Shown: piece by piece, positions 24,415-34,119 of the stretch
Layout: every line of letters starts with the position of its first letter
Numbering within the stretch: the stretch's first letter is position 1
Assembly: GCF_026125825.1 (NCBI RefSeq)
Contig: NZ_JAHCKK010000041.1
Location: forward strand, 1-37,149
Direction: 5' to 3'
Length of the DNA stretch: 37,149 nucleotides
DNA from: Hydrogenophaga sp.
Lineage (GTDB): Bacteria > Pseudomonadota > Gammaproteobacteria > Burkholderiales > Burkholderiaceae_C
Program-made: the position numbers and the translations under genes
Notes under the pieces: generated by a model
Seen by the model: only the letters and a program-made list of their open reading frames with translations
Database searches by the model: none
What the model was told of the DNA's origin: nothing

Positions 24415-24952
24415 GTCCGTGGTGGTGATCGTGGCCGTGGCCGTGGTGATGGCTGTGCCCGTGTGCATGGGCGCCATGGCCCGCGCCCTGGGCGCCATAG
24501 GCGCCACCCTCGGGCTCGAAGGGCTCGCGCACTTCCACCACGTTCAGGTGCATGGCGCGCAGCATATCGGCCAGCACATGGTCGGGTTCGATCTTGAGGT
24601 GGTCGGGCTGCAGCTCGATCGGCACGTGCCGGTTGCCCAGGTGGTAGGCCGCGCGCATGAGGTCAAAGGCCTGGTCCTGCGCGGGATGGTCGGGGCAGGC
24701 GGTGATGCGCAGCACCGGCTGGGGCGCAGCGACCACGCGCAGCAGCGAGCCGTCCTGCGTGAGCAGCACGTCGCCGCCACGCACCACGGTCCCGCGCGGC
24801 AGGAACACGCCGACGTGGCGCTCGTCGGACGCGGTGGCGTCGAAGCGGCTTTTCTGGCGGACGTCCCAGTCCAGCACCAGCTGCGCCGCGCGCTGCACCA
24901 GCGGCTTGGCCAGGCCTTGGCCCTGAGGGATGAGCTTGGAGACTTGAAGCAT
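24401..24952 (-). CDS. ureE: Urease accessory nickel metallochaperone UreE
   Basis: A 183-residue dimeric nickel carrier. The N-terminal peptide-binding domain includes LLVLTQ-like [21 protein letters not shown]. The metal-binding domain contains [12 protein letters not shown] with its conserved His and [11 protein letters not shown]. The last 26 residues are a His/Gly/Asp-rich tail with 12 or more His ([20 protein letters not shown]), a nickel-storage tail like that of Klebsiella UreE. The ATG at 24952 lies 8 nt after the ureC stop. Confidence 0.96.
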   Translation of the reverse strand: MLQVSKLIPQGQGLAKPLVQRAAQLVLDWDVRQKSRFDATASDERHVGVFLPRGTVVRGGDVLLTQDGSLLRVVAAPQPVLRITACPDHPAQDQAFDLMRAAYHLGNRHVPIELQPDHLKIEPDHVLADMLRAMHLNVVEVREPFEPEGGAYGAQGAGHGAHAHGHSHHHGHGHDHHHGHDHG

Positions 24953-24960
24953 CGAGGTGT

Positions 24961-26679
<1,719 letters not shown>

Positions 26680-26689
26680 GGGCTGTCTT

Positions 26690-26995
26690 TCAGAGGGCGC
26701 TTTGGGTCAGGCCACGAAAGCCGTACACGATGCGGTCGCCCGCGTAGTCCACCAGCTCGACGGTGCGTTGCTGGCCCGGCTCGAAACGCACGGCGGTGCC
26801 GCTGGCGATGTTCAGCCGCATGCCGCGCGCGGCGGCGCGGTCGAAGTCGAGCGCGCCGTTGGTCTCCGCGAAGTGGTAGTGCGAGCCGACCTGGATCGGT
26901 CGATCCGCGCCGTTCTTCACCACCAGGGTGATCGTGCGCCGGCCGGGGTTGAGCGGGTGCTCGCCCGCGTCGGTGAAGAGTTCGCCGGGGATCAT
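26690..26995 (-). CDS. ureB: Urease beta subunit UreB
   Basis: A 101-residue subunit starting [19 protein letters not shown], with [28 protein letters not shown], the strongly conserved core, and [30 protein letters not shown] at the end. It packs with UreA and UreC into the (ABC)3 holoenzyme. It starts 4 nt after the ureJ stop. Confidence 0.97.
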   Translation of the reverse strand: MIPGELFTDAGEHPLNPGRRTITLVVKNGADRPIQVGSHYHFAETNGALDFDRAAARGMRLNIASGTAVRFEPGQQRTVELVDYAGDRIVYGFRGLTQSAL

Positions 26996-26999
26996 GGTG

Positions 27000-27572
27000 T
27001 CAGCCCGCCAGCAGGGACCAGCCCATGTTCAGGCCCATCAGCGCCACCGCGCCGCCGGCCGCGCGCGGCAGCCAGTGGTGGGCGCGCTTCAGACCCAGGC
27101 CCAGGGCGATGCCCAGCGCGTGCAGCACGGCCGTGCCCAGCACCATGCCGGCCAGGGCAGCGCCGCCGGCCAGTTCCTGCCCGTGGGCCGCGCCGTGGAA
27201 GAGCGCGAAGGCCCCCACCAGCACCGCGCCCAGCGCCTCGGGCAGCTTCACCTGAGCGGCCAGCAGCAGGCCCACCACCAGCATGGAGGCCGCGATCATC
27301 GGCTCGACGGCCGGGAAGGCCGCACCCGCCTGCGCCATCAGCGCGCCGGCCAGCAGCAGGGCGGCGAACGACAGCGGGGCCACCCAGAGGCGCTTCGTGG
27401 TCAGGGCGCTCCACACGCCCACGGCCAGCATGGCGGCCAGGTGGTCCAGCCCGGTGATGGGGTGCAGGAAGCCGGTGAGGAGGCCGCCGTGGTCGTGCGC
27501 ACCGCCCACGTGGGCGAGGGCCGGGAGCGACAGGGCGGCCAGCGAGAGCGTGAGCAGGTGTTTGAGCTTCAT
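27000..27572 (-). CDS. ureJ: HupE/UreJ family membrane protein (probable nickel permease)
   Basis: A 190-residue polytopic protein. A signal sequence ([17 protein letters not shown]) precedes the His-rich [10 protein letters not shown] and the family motif [16 protein letters not shown]. About six membrane helices follow, with [13 protein letters not shown] in the middle carrying conserved His residues. HupE/UreJ proteins are nickel (or cobalt) transporters encoded with hydrogenase or urease. The ATG at 27572 is preferred because AAGGA lies about 6 nt upstream; an ATG at 27578 would be too close. Insertion between ureA and ureB is seen in other Burkholderiales urease operons. Confidence 0.92.
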   Translation of the reverse strand: MKLKHLLTLSLAALSLPALAHVGGAHDHGGLLTGFLHPITGLDHLAAMLAVGVWSALTTKRLWVAPLSFAALLLAGALMAQAGAAFPAVEPMIAASMLVVGLLLAAQVKLPEALGAVLVGAFALFHGAAHGQELAGGAALAGMVLGTAVLHALGIALGLGLKRAHHWLPRAAGGAVALMGLNMGWSLLAG

Positions 27573-27604
27573 GTTCATTCCTTCGAAAAATTGTCTGGCG
27601 TGAA

Positions 27605-27690
27605 GTGTCTGGTTCAGGCGTGCGGCGGACCTGGCCTTGCCGGGCCGCAGGCGCTGCCCCTTGAGGGGGACGCGCGCAGCGCGGCGGGCA
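27605..27690. repeat. GC-rich intergenic repeat-like element between ureA and ureJ
   Basis: The 122-bp gap holds a GC-rich stretch with CCCCTTGAGGGGG near 27658-27670 followed by CGCGCAGCGCG, both self-complementary. This pattern resembles dispersed intergenic elements common in Comamonadaceae genomes, and a related GC-rich stretch lies at 32640-32735. It could fold into hairpins that tune ureA versus ureJB expression. Family membership is from memory, not search. Confidence 0.35.
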
Positions 27691-27694
27691 TGTT

Positions 27695-27997
27695 TCATGT
27701 GATCGGCTGGTGCACGGTGACGAGTTTCGTGCCGTCGGGGAAGGTGGCTTCCACCTGGATGTCCGGGATCATCTCGGCGATCCCGTCCATCACGTCGGCG
27801 CGGGTGAGCACGCTGCGGCCTTCGCTCATCAGCTGCGCCACGGTCTTGCCGTCGCGCGCGCCCTCCATCACGGCCGCGCTGATCAGCGCCACCGATTCGG
27901 GGTAATTCAGCTTGAGGCCGCGTGCCTTGCGTCGCTCAGCCAGCAAGGCGGCGGTGAAGATCAGCAGCTTGTCTTTTTCTCGGGGCGTGAGTTCCAT
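27695..27997 (-). CDS. ureA: Urease gamma subunit UreA
   Basis: A 100-residue subunit: [34 protein letters not shown] at the start, [21 protein letters not shown] in the middle and [17 protein letters not shown] at the end. Length and motifs are canonical. It is the first urease gene of the minus-strand operon in this window; ureD, usually just before ureA, is replaced by the divergent permease-kinase gene. No strong Shine-Dalgarno is evident. Confidence 0.97.
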   Translation of the reverse strand: MELTPREKDKLLIFTAALLAERRKARGLKLNYPESVALISAAVMEGARDGKTVAQLMSEGRSVLTRADVMDGIAEMIPDIQVEATFPDGTKLVTVHQPIT

Positions 27998-28025
27998 GGT
28001 GGTGCGCGATCGTCAGGGGAGCCTG

Positions 28026-28053
28026 AGCATACAAGTTGCCATGGAATCAGCAA
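28026..28053 (-). promoter_or_regulatory. Candidate sigma-70 promoter of the urease operon
   Basis: On the minus strand TTGCTG (-35, 28048-28053) and TATGCT (-10, 28026-28031) are separated by 16 bp, giving a start near 28019, about 22 nt upstream of the ureA ATG. GGAAT-N5-ATTCC (28043-28057) overlaps the -35 and is a possible operator. Confidence 0.45.
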
Positions 28054-28075
28054 TTCCCGTGCCCCGGCGCCGGCG

Positions 28076-28090
28076 TGGCATGAAAGCTGC
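28076..28090 (+). promoter_or_regulatory. Sigma-54-like promoter upstream of the permease-kinase gene
   Basis: TGGCATGAAAGCTGC has GG and GC at the exact 10-bp spacing of -24/-12 elements (consensus TGGCACG-N4-TTGC) with two mismatches. The predicted start would fall at or next to the GTG at 28102, implying a leaderless or nearly leaderless mRNA, which weakens the call. Confidence 0.3.
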
Positions 28091-28101
28091 GAAATCCCGG
28101 T

Positions 28102-31100
28102 GTGAACCCCGCCGCCGCCCCACCGCCCATCCCACCCGCCAGCGCCCAGCCGGCCGGGCAGGACGCGCCGCAGCGCATCATCAAGGTGCGCCGCGACTAC
28201 AACAGCTGGGTCGGCAGCGAGACCATGGAAGACTACGCGCTGCGCTACACGCCGCAGCGTTTCCGCAAGTGGAGCGAATGGCGGGTGGCCAACACCGCGT
28301 TCGGCGCCGCCTCCTTCCTGATCCTGGAGGCGGTGGGCGCCACGCTGCTGGTGCAGTACGGCTTCGTCAACGCCGCGCTGGCCATCCTGTGCACCGGCCT
28401 CATCATCTTCCTGGGCGGCCTGCCCATCAGCGTCTACGCCGCCCGCCACGGGGTGGACATGGACCTGCTCACGCGCGGCGCGGGCTTCGGCTACATCGGC
28501 TCGACCATCACCTCGCTGATCTACGCCTCCTTCACCTTCATCTTCTTCGCCCTCGAAGCGGCGGTCATGGCCTACGCGCTCGAACTCGCGCTCGACATCC
28601 CGCCCGCCTGGGGCTACCTCATCTGCGCGCTGGTGGTCATTCCCCTGGTGACGCACGGCGTCTCGGTCATCAGCCGCTTCCAGGTCTGGACCCAGCCACT
28701 GTGGGTCGTGATGATGGTGGTGCCTTTTGGGGCGGTCGCCTGGATGGCGCCGGAGACCTTCACCAACGTGGTGCGGTACGGGGGCGAAACTGGTGCGGGC
28801 GCGGTCTTCGACTGGCACTTGTTTGGTGCGGCGCTCACCGTGGGCATCGCGCTCATCACGCAGATGGGCGAGCAGGCCGACTACCTGCGCTTCATGCCCG
28901 CCAAGGAGCCGGGCCACGCCCTGCGCTGGTGGCTCGGTGTGCTCGCCGGCGGGCCGGGCTGGGTGGTGCTGGGCGTGGTCAAGATGCTGGGCGGCGCGCT
29001 GCTGGCCTACCTGGCCATCAGCCACATGGTGCCGCCCGAGCGCGCGGTCGACCCCAACCAGATGTACCTCGCGGCCTACGAATTCGTGTTCCCCGACTAC
29101 GGCTGGGCGGTGGCGGCCACGGCGCTGTTCGTGGTGGTTTCGCAGCTCAAGATCAACGTCACCAACGCCTACGCGGGCTCGCTAGCCTGGAGCAATTTCT
29201 TCTCGCGCATCACGCACAGCCACCCTGGTCGCGTGGTGTGGGTGGTGTTCAACACCCTGATCGCCTTCATGCTGATGGAGATGAACGTGTTCCAGGCGCT
29301 GGGCGAGGTGCTGGGTCTGTACTCCAACATCGCCATTGCCTGGATCATGGCCGTGGTGGCCGACCTCGTCATCAACAAGCCCCTGGGCTGGTCGCCCAAG
29401 GGCATCGAGTTCAAGCGCGCCTACCTGTACGACATCAACCCGGTGGGCGTGGGCGCCATGGGCCTGGCCTCGGCGCTGTCCATCGTGGCCCACATGGGCC
29501 TGCTGGGGCCGACGGCCCAGGCGTTCTCGGCGGTGATCGCGATGGTGACAGCGTTGATCGCGGCACCGGCGATTGCGTGGATCACGAAAGGGCGCTACTA
29601 CATCGCCAGAAGCGGTGGCGCGGCGCGGATCTGGCTTCGCCAGGTCGCCAGTTCGGCCTCGCCGGAGGGGGGTGACGCCGCAGGCGGCGCGGGCGGTGTC
29701 ACCCAGATCTGCGTGATCTGCGAGCGGGCGTACGAAGGGCCGGACATGGCGCATTGCCCGGCTTACCAGGGCAGCATCTGCTCGCTGTGTTGCACGCTCG
29801 ACGCGCGCTGCGGCGACCTGTGCAAGCCGCACGCGCGCCTGTCCGAGCAATGGATGGCCACGCTGCGCCGCGTGATGCCGCGCGGCGTGTGGCCCTACCT
29901 GGAGGCAGGTCTTGCGCACTACCTGCTGCTCATGCTGGTGGTGGCGCCGGTGCTGGCGGCCGTGCTGGGCCTGCTCTACCGGCAGGAGGTGGAGGGGCTG
30001 GCCCAGGGCCTGGGCGTGGCGGCCAACACCTCGCTGCTCGACGCCGCGCTGCGCTCGGGCTTCGTGCGCGTGTACGCGGTGCTGCTGCTGATCGCCGCCA
30101 CCGTGGCCTGGTGGCTGGTGCTCGCGCACAAAAGCCGCGAGGTGGCGCAGGAAGAGTCCAACCGCCAGACCCGCCTGCTGATGCAGGAGATCGAATCGCA
30201 CCAGCGCACCGACGAGGCATTGCAGCAGGCGCGCCGCGCCGCCGAACAGGCCAACCAGGCCAAGACGCGCTACATCTCCACCATCAGCCACGAGTTGCGC
30301 ACGCCGCTCAACAGCATCCTGGGCTATGCACAGTTGCTGCAGGAAGACACCGGCGTGGCGCCGCACCGCGCGCAGGCCATCCGGGTGATCCACCGGGGCG
30401 GGGAGCACCTGCTCTCGCTGATCGAGGGCACGCTGGACATCGCGCGCATCGAGTCCGGCAAGCTCGCGCTCGAGGTGCGGCCGATGGCGTTTGCCGATGC
30501 CATGCGCGAGGTCGCGAGCATGTTCGAGCTGCAGGCGGCGGCCAAGGGCCTGCGCTTCTCGTTCGACACCGGCAGCCGCCTGCCCGACACCGTGCGCGCC
30601 GACGAAAAGCGCCTGCGCCAGATCCTCATCAACCTGCTGGGCAACGCGGTGAAGTTCACGCGCAGCGGCGAGGTGCGCCTGCGCGTGGCGCACGCGCGCG
30701 AAATGGCGCAGTTCGAGGTGCACGACACCGGACCCGGCATGGGGCCGCAGGAGCTCGAACGCGTGTTCGAGCCCTTTGCGCGTGGCCAGGGTGAGGCCGG
30801 CATGCACGGCACGGCCACTGGCACCGGCCTGGGCCTGACCATTGCCAAGATGCTCACCGACCTCATGGGCGGAGAAATGACGGTGCGCAGCACGCCAGGA
30901 CAGGGCTCGGTGTTCACCGTGCGCCTCTTCCTGCCCGAGCTGCATGGCGTGCAGCTGCCCGCGCCCACCGCCGTGCCCCAGCACGCCGGCTACCAGGGCG
31001 AGCGCCGCCGCGTGCTGGTGGTGGACAACGAGGAGGCCGACCGCGAGCTGCTGGCGCGCTGGCTTGCCCCGCTGGGTTTCGAGGTGATGCTCGCCACGAG

Positions 31101-31641
31101 CGGCCACGATGCGCTGGCCTTGCTCGATGGCCTGCAGCCCGGCGCGCCCGGCGCGCCGCACGCGGTTTTCATGGACCTGGCCATGCCCGGCATCGACGGC
31201 TGGGAGACGCTGCGACGGCTGCGCGCGCGCGGCTGGGGCGCGGTGCCGCTGGCCATCGTCTCGGCCAATGCCTTCGACAAGGGGCTGGACAACGACCTCG
31301 GACACCGCCCGCAGGACTTCTTCGTCAAACCGGTGCGGCGCGAGGACCTGCTGGGCTGGCTGGGCCAGCGCCTGGCGCTGCAATGGATCACCGAGGCGGC
31401 GCCCGCGCGCGGCGTGGCCCCGATGGCCAGTGCGGCACCCGCCACGCGCGACGAACTCGAACCCCTGCTGGAGCTGGTGCGCCTGGGCTACTACAAGGGC
31501 ATCGTGCAATGGCTCGACGAGTGGGTGCAGCGCCGTCCCGAGCAGGCCGTGTTCGCGCAGGGCCTGCGCACGCTGGCGCGCGAGTTCCGTTTTGAAACCA
31601 TCGAACAGCAGCTGCTGCAACACCATGTCGCACCTGGTTGA
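28102..31641 (+). CDS. NCS1 permease fused to Cys-rich module, hybrid histidine kinase and receiver
   Basis: An 1179-residue chimera, continuous in frame. Residues about 28-500 are an NCS1 (CodB/PucI-like) permease: RRDYNSWVGSETMEDYALRYTP, LLTRGAGFGYIGST (122-135), QMGEQADYLRFMP (254-266) and about 12 hydrophobic helices. Residues 537-578 form a Cys-rich module (C537, C540, C552, C560, C563, C564, C570, C574). Two more helices (about 604-625 and 655-675) lead to a coiled coil and HisKA with H730 (SHELRTPLNS), HATPase_c with NLLGNAVKF (844-852) and GTGLGLTIAK (907-916), and a receiver with D1025 (MDLAMPG) and K1076. A helical tail ends the protein. The likely role is a transporter-coupled sensor of a purine, pyrimidine, allantoin or hydantoin-type compound. 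GTG 28102 is the first in-frame start; no clear Shine-Dalgarno. The next gene overlaps by 17 nt. Confidence 0.9.
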   Translation: MNPAAAPPPIPPASAQPAGQDAPQRIIKVRRDYNSWVGSETMEDYALRYTPQRFRKWSEWRVANTAFGAASFLILEAVGATLLVQYGFVNAALAILCTGLIIFLGGLPISVYAARHGVDMDLLTRGAGFGYIGSTITSLIYASFTFIFFALEAAVMAYALELALDIPPAWGYLICALVVIPLVTHGVSVISRFQVWTQPLWVVMMVVPFGAVAWMAPETFTNVVRYGGETGAGAVFDWHLFGAALTVGIALITQMGEQADYLRFMPAKEPGHALRWWLGVLAGGPGWVVLGVVKMLGGALLAYLAISHMVPPERAVDPNQMYLAAYEFVFPDYGWAVAATALFVVVSQLKINVTNAYAGSLAWSNFFSRITHSHPGRVVWVVFNTLIAFMLMEMNVFQALGEVLGLYSNIAIAWIMAVVADLVINKPLGWSPKGIEFKRAYLYDINPVGVGAMGLASALSIVAHMGLLGPTAQAFSAVIAMVTALIAAPAIAWITKGRYYIARSGGAARIWLRQVASSASPEGGDAAGGAGGVTQICVICERAYEGPDMAHCPAYQGSICSLCCTLDARCGDLCKPHARLSEQWMATLRRVMPRGVWPYLEAGLAHYLLLMLVVAPVLAAVLGLLYRQEVEGLAQGLGVAANTSLLDAALRSGFVRVYAVLLLIAATVAWWLVLAHKSREVAQEESNRQTRLLMQEIESHQRTDEALQQARRAAEQANQAKTRYISTISHELRTPLNSILGYAQLLQEDTGVAPHRAQAIRVIHRGGEHLLSLIEGTLDIARIESGKLALEVRPMAFADAMREVASMFELQAAAKGLRFSFDTGSRLPDTVRADEKRLRQILINLLGNAVKFTRSGEVRLRVAHAREMAQFEVHDTGPGMGPQELERVFEPFARGQGEAGMHGTATGTGLGLTIAKMLTDLMGGEMTVRSTPGQGSVFTVRLFLPELHGVQLPAPTAVPQHAGYQGERRRVLVVDNEEADRELLARWLAPLGFEVMLATSGHDALALLDGLQPGAPGAPHAVFMDLAMPGIDGWETLRRLRARGWGAVPLAIVSANAFDKGLDNDLGHRPQDFFVKPVRREDLLGWLGQRLALQWITEAAPARGVAPMASAAPATRDELEPLLELVRLGYYKGIVQWLDEWVQRRPEQAVFAQGLRTLAREFRFETIEQQLLQHHVAPG

Positions 31642-32638
31642 ACCCCCGGCGCCATCGACCGCGCGGCCCCTCACGGACGCGCTGGTGGTGCTCATCGTGG
31701 ACGACGTGCCCGACAACGTCGCGCCGCTGCACGACGCGCTGGACGAAGCGGGCTACACCGTGCTCGTGGCGCTCGACGGCGAGAGCGCCATCCGCCGCGC
31801 CACCCAGGCCCTGCCCGACGTGGTGCTGCTCGACGCCGTGATGCCCGGGCTGGACGGCTTCGAGGTCGCGCGCCGGCTCAAGGCGCAGCCGGCCACGGCG
31901 CACATCCCCATCATCTTCATGACCGGCCTGACCGACACCGAGCACCTGGTGGCCGCGCTCGACGCGGGCGGCGCCGACTACGTGACCAAACCCATCAAAC
32001 CGCGCGAGGTGATGGCGCGCATGGGCGTGCACCTGCGCACCGCGCGCCATGTGCGCCAGGGCGCGGTGGAGCGCAGCCAGGCCCGCAATGCGCTCGACGC
32101 CTTCGGCTACGCCACCATCACCGTGCGCGAGCGCGACGGCCGCCTGATGTGGCAGACGCCGCTGGCGCGCGAGCTGCTGCGCCACCACTGCGGCACCGAG
32201 GCCCCCACCACGCCGCCGGCCGTGCTGCAATGGCTGCGCCGCCACCTCGGCGAGGCGCTGGCGCAGCGCGAGCCGCCGCGCCTCACGCTGGAGAACGGCC
32301 CGCGCCGCCTCACCTTCCGCCTGCACCAGTGCGTGGGCGACGAGGTCAACGGCGAGGGCGGCGACTGGCTCATCGTCATGCAGGAAACCTCGGACGCCAG
32401 CGTGCTGTCCGGCCTGGCCGCCGCCTTCGGCCTCACCGCGCGCGAAGCCGAGGTGCTGTACTGGGTGGTCAAGGGCAAGATCAACCGCGACATTGGCGAC
32501 ATCCTGGGCGCCAGCCCCGCCACGGTGAAGAAGCACCTGGAGCGCATCCACGCCAAGCTCGGCGTGGAGACGCGCACGGCCGCCGCTGCCATGGCGATCA
32601 ACCGGGTGCCGCAACTGCAACCCCAGGGCGGGGGGTGA
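31625..32638 (+). CDS. LuxR/FixJ-type response regulator partner of the permease-kinase
   Basis: A 337-residue regulator. The receiver (about 20-140) has acidic D26-D27 (LIVDDVPD), phospho-acceptor D70 (VVLLDAVMPGLDG) and K122 (YVTKPI). A C-terminal LuxR-type helix-turn-helix spans 268-325 (LTAREAEVLYWVVKGKINRDIGDILGASPATVKKHLERIHAKLGV). The middle, about 150-265, is unassigned; it includes RERDGRLMWQTPLARELL, reminiscent of a degenerate PAS-like fold but too weak to call. Start at 31625 lies inside the 3' end of the kinase gene, so the two are translationally coupled. It is probably the DNA-binding output of the permease-kinase; urease genes or the permease gene itself are reasonable targets (inference). 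Confidence 0.92.
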   Translation: MSHLVEPPAPSTARPLTDALVVLIVDDVPDNVAPLHDALDEAGYTVLVALDGESAIRRATQALPDVVLLDAVMPGLDGFEVARRLKAQPATAHIPIIFMTGLTDTEHLVAALDAGGADYVTKPIKPREVMARMGVHLRTARHVRQGAVERSQARNALDAFGYATITVRERDGRLMWQTPLARELLRHHCGTEAPTTPPAVLQWLRRHLGEALAQREPPRLTLENGPRRLTFRLHQCVGDEVNGEGGDWLIVMQETSDASVLSGLAAAFGLTAREAEVLYWVVKGKINRDIGDILGASPATVKKHLERIHAKLGVETRTAAAAMAINRVPQLQPQGGG

Positions 32639-32793
32639 GGTCGAACACCCCCCTGCGCCGCTTCGAGGGGACGGCGTCCTGGGCCGGCGGAGCCGGACCC
32701 TCGACGCCCTTGCGGGGCGCTGCTCCAGCGCCGTGAAGAAACGGTGCGCTTGGCATCGGAGGACAATGGCGCACCGGTGTCACTTTCTGTCCG
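32639..32793. other. Intergenic region with GC-rich repeat-like element
   Basis: A 155-bp gap between the LuxR-type regulator and the Cache kinase. It contains a GC-rich stretch with CCCCCCTGCGCCGCTTCGAGG and GGGCCGGCGGAGCCGG near 32648-32690 that can form hairpins and resembles dispersed Comamonadaceae intergenic elements. No T-tract terminator is visible. It must hold the promoter of the next operon; I see no convincing -10/-35. Confidence 0.35.
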
Positions 32794-34119
32794 ATGCGAC
32801 TGCGAACCAAGATCCTCCTGCTGGCCATCCTGCCGCTGCTGGCCTCGCTCGTGCTCATCGCGCTGGCGGTGCAGCACCAGGAGCGCGATCTCGCCCGGCG
32901 CGAGTACGCGCTGGTGGAGCGCACCTACCTGGAGGCGCGCCGCGCCGAACTGCGCAACTACGTGGCCCTGGCCGCCAGCACCGTGCAGCCGCTGTACGAC
33001 CGCGGTGGCAACGATGCGGCCGACCGCGAGCAGGCGCTGCGCCTGCTGGCCTCGCTGGACTACGGCCGCGACGGCTATTTCTTCGTCTACGACCTGCAGG
33101 GCCTCGTGCTCATGCATTCGCGCCAGCCCGAGCTGGTGGGGCAGAACCTGTGGGCGCTGCACGACCCGCAGGGCCGGCCCACCATCCAGCGCTTGATCGC
33201 GCAGGCGCGCGCGGGTGGTGGCTTCGTGGACTATCTGTGGCGCCAGCCTTCCAGCGGAAAGGACACGCCCAAGCTCGGTTACGTGATCGCCTACGAGCGC
33301 TGGGGCTGGATGCTGGGCACCGGGCTCTACCTCGATGGCATCCAGGCCACGCTCGCGCGCATCGAAGGCGAGGCCAACCGAAACGTCGCCACCACGCTGC
33401 TGTGGATCGCCGGCATCGCGGTCTTCGCCATCGCGCTGATCAGCGCCAGCGGCCTGGCGCTCAACCTCAGCGAGCACCGCGTGGCCGAGAACAAACTGCG
33501 CCTGCTGGCGCGGCAGGTGCAGCAGTCGCAGGAAGACGAGCGCGCCCGCCTGGCGCGCGAGCTGCACGATGGCATCGGCCAGACCCTGGTGTCCACCAAG
33601 CTCCTGGTGGAGGCCGGGGCGGACAGCCGCGACCCCGGGCCACTGGCCAAGGCGCTGCAGGGCCTCAACCACACCCTGGTGGAAGTGCGCCGCATCTCGC
33701 ACCGCCTGCGCCCGGCGCTGCTCGACACCCTGGGCCTGCCCGCCGCGCTGCAGCACCTGGGCCAGGAGTTCGAGGACGCCAGCGGCCTGCCGGTGGCGGT
33801 GCGCATCGAGGGCACCGGGCGCGAACTGCCCGACGAGGTCAAGACCGCGCTCTTCCGCGTGGCGCAGGAGAGCCTGACCAACGTGGCCAAGCACGCGCGC
33901 GCCAAGCAGGTGGAAATCGTCCTGGCCTTCGGCCCGGCCGAGGGCGTGCGCATGGCGGTCACCGACGATGGCCAGGGCTTCGACAGCGCGGCCGTGCACC
34001 TGCACCCCGAGCGCGGCATCGGCCTGCGCAACATGCGCGAGCGCCTGGCCGCGATCGGCGGGCGCCTGCACATCCAGTCGGAGCCCGGCCACGGGACCCA
34101 GATCGAGGTCAGGCTATGA
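32794..34119 (+). CDS. Cache-domain NarL-family sensor histidine kinase
   Basis: A 441-residue membrane kinase. TM1 is about 6-27, then a periplasmic single Cache (sCache_2-type) domain about 35-190 (DYGRDGYFFVYDLQGLVLMHSRQPELVGQNL is the typical core, and WGWMLGTGLYLDGI closes it), TM2 about 199-222, HisKA_3 with H258 (ARELHDGIGQTLVS) and HATPase_c (FRVAQESLTNVAKHARA, DDGQGFD, GIGLRNMRERLAAIGG). sCache_2 domains in this context often bind small carboxylates such as pyruvate or acetate. It overlaps the next gene by 4 nt (ATGA) and lies upstream of cstA, so it probably controls cstA in response to an external carboxylate. Confidence 0.92.
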   Translation: MRLRTKILLLAILPLLASLVLIALAVQHQERDLARREYALVERTYLEARRAELRNYVALAASTVQPLYDRGGNDAADREQALRLLASLDYGRDGYFFVYDLQGLVLMHSRQPELVGQNLWALHDPQGRPTIQRLIAQARAGGGFVDYLWRQPSSGKDTPKLGYVIAYERWGWMLGTGLYLDGIQATLARIEGEANRNVATTLLWIAGIAVFAIALISASGLALNLSEHRVAENKLRLLARQVQQSQEDERARLARELHDGIGQTLVSTKLLVEAGADSRDPGPLAKALQGLNHTLVEVRRISHRLRPALLDTLGLPAALQHLGQEFEDASGLPVAVRIEGTGRELPDEVKTALFRVAQESLTNVAKHARAKQVEIVLAFGPAEGVRMAVTDDGQGFDSAAVHLHPERGIGLRNMRERLAAIGGRLHIQSEPGHGTQIEVRL

